DNA of 64,000 bases from an uncultured Pelagibacteraceae bacterium (GTDB lineage Bacteria > Pseudomonadota > Alphaproteobacteria > Pelagibacterales > Pelagibacteraceae), in assembly GCA_902598125.1 (NCBI GenBank), contig CACKAJ010000003.1:103590-167589 (forward strand). The letters run 5' to 3'. Both the position numbers and the translations under genes were made by a program. The notes under the pieces were generated by a model. It was given only the letters and a program-made list of their open reading frames with translations. It did no database searches and was not told where the DNA came from. Shown here one piece after another: positions 62,064 to 64,000 of the stretch. Positions within the stretch are counted from its first letter, which is position 1. Every line of letters begins with the position of its first letter.

Positions 62064-63187
62064 TGTTACAACCAAGATCTATTCAATCTTCATTAGGTAT
62101 AAGAGACAAAATATTGTCCTTAGATTTTATTTTAGTAATTTCAATTTTTGTTTTAGGATTAGTAAGCATGTTCGCTATGTACTCAACGGACGGTGGAGAA
62201 TTTAAATATCATACGAATAGCCATATTTTAAGATTTTTTGTTTTCTTTGGAATGTTTTTCGTTGTGTCGTTTATTTCTATAAGATTTTGGCACGAAACAA
62301 GTTATTTAATTTATATAGGAGTATTTATTCTATTACTGGGAGTAAAGTATTTTGGACTAACATCTTCAGGATCTAAAAGATGGCTTGACCTTTATTTCAT
62401 GAATTTACAACCATCGGAATTAATGAAAATAGGACTAATTTTATTTTTAGCTAAATATTATCATCGTATTTCAATAGAAGGTGTTAATAGTTTTAGATAT
62501 TTACTTTTGCCAATAACAGTTCTTATTGCGCCTGTAATTTTAGTTGCGACACAACCTGATCTTGGAACATCTATATTAATTGCAGCGGGTGGTGTGATTG
62601 TAGCCTGGTTAGCAGGTGTAAGAGCTAAATTTTTTACAATATCTGGAATTGCAATGCTAGCTTTGCTACCAATAGCTATTTCATTCTTAAAACCTTATCA
62701 AAAGACCAGAATTTTAACTTTCCTAAATCCTGAAAGAGATCCTCTAGGAGCTGGATATCAGATCATCCAATCCAAAATTGCAATTGGTTCCGGAGGTCTA
62801 TTTGGTAAGGGTTTTTTAAATGGATCCCAAAGTTATTTAGATTATTTACCAGAGAAACACACTGACTTTATTTTTACTTTATTTTCGGAAGAATTTGGGT
62901 TTTTTGGATCATTATTTATTTTATTGCTTTATGCATTAATTATCTCAAGAATTATAAAGATAGGAAATGTAACAAGAAGCAACTTTGGTAAATTATACTG
63001 TTATAGCTTTGCTACAGCTTTCTTCTTATATGTAGTAGTAAATATGATGATGGTATTAGGCCTACTACCTATTGTAGGATCTCCTTTACCTATTATGTCA
63101 TATGGTGGATCTTCAATGATGGCAATAATGCTTGGTTTGGGAATTGTTATGTCTTGTAAAATTTATAAAGATGTTCCAGTGAACTAA
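62063..63187 (+). CDS. rodA: RodA, elongation SEDS glycosyltransferase
   Basis: Polymerises lipid II for side-wall growth with PBP2. About ten membrane helices; GSKRWLDLYFMNLQPSELMKIG, LVATQPDLGTSILIAAGG, FLNPERDPLGAGYQIIQSKIAIGSGG block, FGKGFLNGSQSYLDYLPEKHTDFIF-type loop, and the final PLPIMSYGGSSM. 374 aa, normal. Paralogous to ftsW at 21 kb; assigned RodA by mre context. Stop is followed by an 80-nt gap. Confidence 0.97.
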   Translation: MLQPRSIQSSLGIRDKILSLDFILVISIFVLGLVSMFAMYSTDGGEFKYHTNSHILRFFVFFGMFFVVSFISIRFWHETSYLIYIGVFILLLGVKYFGLTSSGSKRWLDLYFMNLQPSELMKIGLILFLAKYYHRISIEGVNSFRYLLLPITVLIAPVILVATQPDLGTSILIAAGGVIVAWLAGVRAKFFTISGIAMLALLPIAISFLKPYQKTRILTFLNPERDPLGAGYQIIQSKIAIGSGGLFGKGFLNGSQSYLDYLPEKHTDFIFTLFSEEFGFFGSLFILLLYALIISRIIKIGNVTRSNFGKLYCYSFATAFFLYVVVNMMMVLGLLPIVGSPLPIMSYGGSSMMAIMLGLGIVMSCKIYKDVPVN

Positions 63188-63267
63188 TTAGACCTATTAT
63201 GGTTAAATTTTTATTAATTTACTACTTGTTTATTTTCTTAATTGATGCTTAATTAACTGAAAAAATT

Positions 63268-63720
63268 ATGTTTGGTGATAAGAAAATTAAGATTAAAGAT
63301 TCTGAAAGATCGCTTATAAGCGAAACTGTTAGTATCGAGGGTACAATAAATAGCTCTGGAGCAATAGACGTTGCTGGTTTGGTTAAAGGCCCAGTATTCT
63401 CGAAAGAATTAATCGTAAGAGATACAGGTTCAATCACAGGAACTATAGAAGCTGATGATGTAGAAATCCATGGACACTTGGATGGAAAAGTTTCAGCACA
63501 AAATATCGTTATAGGAGCTACTGGAACTGTTAAGGGTGATATTGAGTTTGGGAACAACTTAAGAACTGAAAATGGAGCTGATATAGACGGTTACATTAAA
63601 AAAACTAATAGCTCTAAATCTAAATTAACAGGCGATTTCTTATTTAAGAAAAAAGATAAAAAAGAGAGCTCCGACAACGAAGAGAGACCAGACGTAGTTA
63701 ATAAAGAAGCTATAGCATAA
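63268..63720 (+). CDS. bactofilin
   Basis: Polymer-forming beta-helix cytoskeletal protein (DUF583). A core of short repeats about residues 20-115 (VSIEGTINSSGAIDVAGLVKG, VRDTGSITGTIEADDVEIHG, GHLDGKVSAQNIVIGATGTVKG) flanked by a short N-terminus and a charged, disordered C-terminus. 150 aa, normal. No membrane helix. Bactofilins organise wall enzymes and cell curvature in relatives (for example CcmA in Helicobacter). It follows the mre operon, so it may share in shape control. The 80-nt gap upstream may hold its own promoter. Confidence 0.92.
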   Translation: MFGDKKIKIKDSERSLISETVSIEGTINSSGAIDVAGLVKGPVFSKELIVRDTGSITGTIEADDVEIHGHLDGKVSAQNIVIGATGTVKGDIEFGNNLRTENGADIDGYIKKTNSSKSKLTGDFLFKKKDKKESSDNEERPDVVNKEAIA

Positions 63721-63765
63721 TCTACCGCACTACTATTTTTCTATTCATTGCAATATAATTTCCTA

Positions 63766-64000
63766 ATGGAAAATTATAAATGTAAGTCCGTTGGCATAGT
63801 TGGTGCAGGTATACAAGGTATATGCACCGGTCTACAATTAATTAAAAAAGGTATACCCGTCACAATTTTTGATAGATACGATCCATTATCAAAAGAATTT
63901 AAAGCAGCCTCCTATGGGAATGCTGGTCATTTTTCTCCTTACGCTGTTTTGCAGTTTAATCGTCCTGATGTTTTATACGATGTTCCCAAAATGCTAATTA
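63766..64000 (+). CDS. DadA-like D-amino-acid dehydrogenase, N-terminal part
   Basis: The first 78 codons of an FAD-dependent oxidoreductase of the DAO/DadA family; the rest lies beyond the window. VGIVGAGIQGICTGLQLIKK is the dinucleotide-binding loop, VTIFDR ends its second strand, and ASYGNAGHFSPYAV matches the ASxxNAG block next to the flavin in DadA-type enzymes. ATG at 63766. Substrate (D-amino acid, or another secondary amine) cannot be told from this part. Not in the ORF track because it is cut by the edge. Confidence 0.8.
   Translation, partial: MENYKCKSVGIVGAGIQGICTGLQLIKKGIPVTIFDRYDPLSKEFKAASYGNAGHFSPYAVLQFNRPDVLYDVPKMLI

Overview
This is one contiguous piece of a very AT-rich, tightly packed bacterial chromosome. 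Most same-strand neighbours overlap by 1 to 26 bases or sit within about 20 bases of each other. The gene set and order are those of a free-living alphaproteobacterium of the SAR11 type (Pelagibacterales, Candidatus Pelagibacter-like). The evidence is the AT/Lys/Asn/Ile-rich coding, a permuted two-piece tmRNA gene, a fused murE-murF, ThyX as the thymidylate synthase seen, and the alphaproteobacterial carAB / yqeY-dnaG-rpoD order. The taxon is inferred from sequence features only; no database was searched. No insertion sequence, integrase, phage gene or CRISPR array was seen.

Layout. 1-3.2 kb: carB (3' end off the window) and carA, minus strand. 3.3-8.3 kb: yqeY, dnaG, rpoD and an FkbM-type methyltransferase. 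8.4 kb: a tRNA with CAT anticodon. 8.5-9.8 kb: mlaC and mlaA (outer-membrane lipid transport), minus strand. 9.9 kb: AmpD-like amidase. 10.7-11.0 kb: RNase P RNA. 11.1-32.5 kb: one long division and cell-wall (dcw) cluster, mraZ-ftsZ-rsmH-ftsL-ftsI-murEF-mraY-murD-ftsW-murG-murC-murB-ddl-ftsQ-ftsA-lpxC-bamD-ligA. Here ftsZ has moved from its usual place after ftsA to directly behind mraZ. 32.5-39.5 kb: pepP-like, uvrD, AsmA-like, fumC, MazG-like and a tiny membrane ORF. 39.6-39.8 kb: permuted tmRNA (ssrA), minus strand. 39.9-46.3 kb: an accessory-looking island of surface-sugar genes (polytopic membrane protein, two methyltransferases, DegT aminotransferase, GT2 glycosyltransferase, CDP-glucose 4,6-dehydratase). 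46.3-57.7 kb: thyX, mrp, hflK-hflC-DUF2065-degP, miaA, ilvB-ilvH-ilvC, leuA. 57.7-64 kb: the rod-shape operon mreB-mreC-mreD-mrdA-rodA, then a bactofilin and the start of a DadA-like dehydrogenase.

How it fits together. The window holds nearly the whole peptidoglycan precursor pathway from MurC to MurG, both SEDS/PBP pairs (FtsW/FtsI for septation, RodA/PBP2 for elongation), their cytoskeletal partners (FtsZ/FtsA, MreB) and an AmpD-like recycling amidase. A promoter with three exactly spaced TGGGN boxes sits in front of mraZ, so MraZ probably controls itself and, through the ATGA overlap, ftsZ. A strong hairpin at the start of rsmH separates ftsZ from the rest of the cluster.

Most notable points: eroded actin-ATPase motifs in the FtsA-position protein; a DnaG zinc site that has lost three of four ligands; a cysteine-free Mrp; MraZ boxes overlapping the promoter, with a strong ribosome site that does not serve mraZ directly; the 11-bp perfect hairpin in rsmH; the two-piece tmRNA with a short tag; and the sugar island, which looks like part of a lipid-linked surface glycosylation system.
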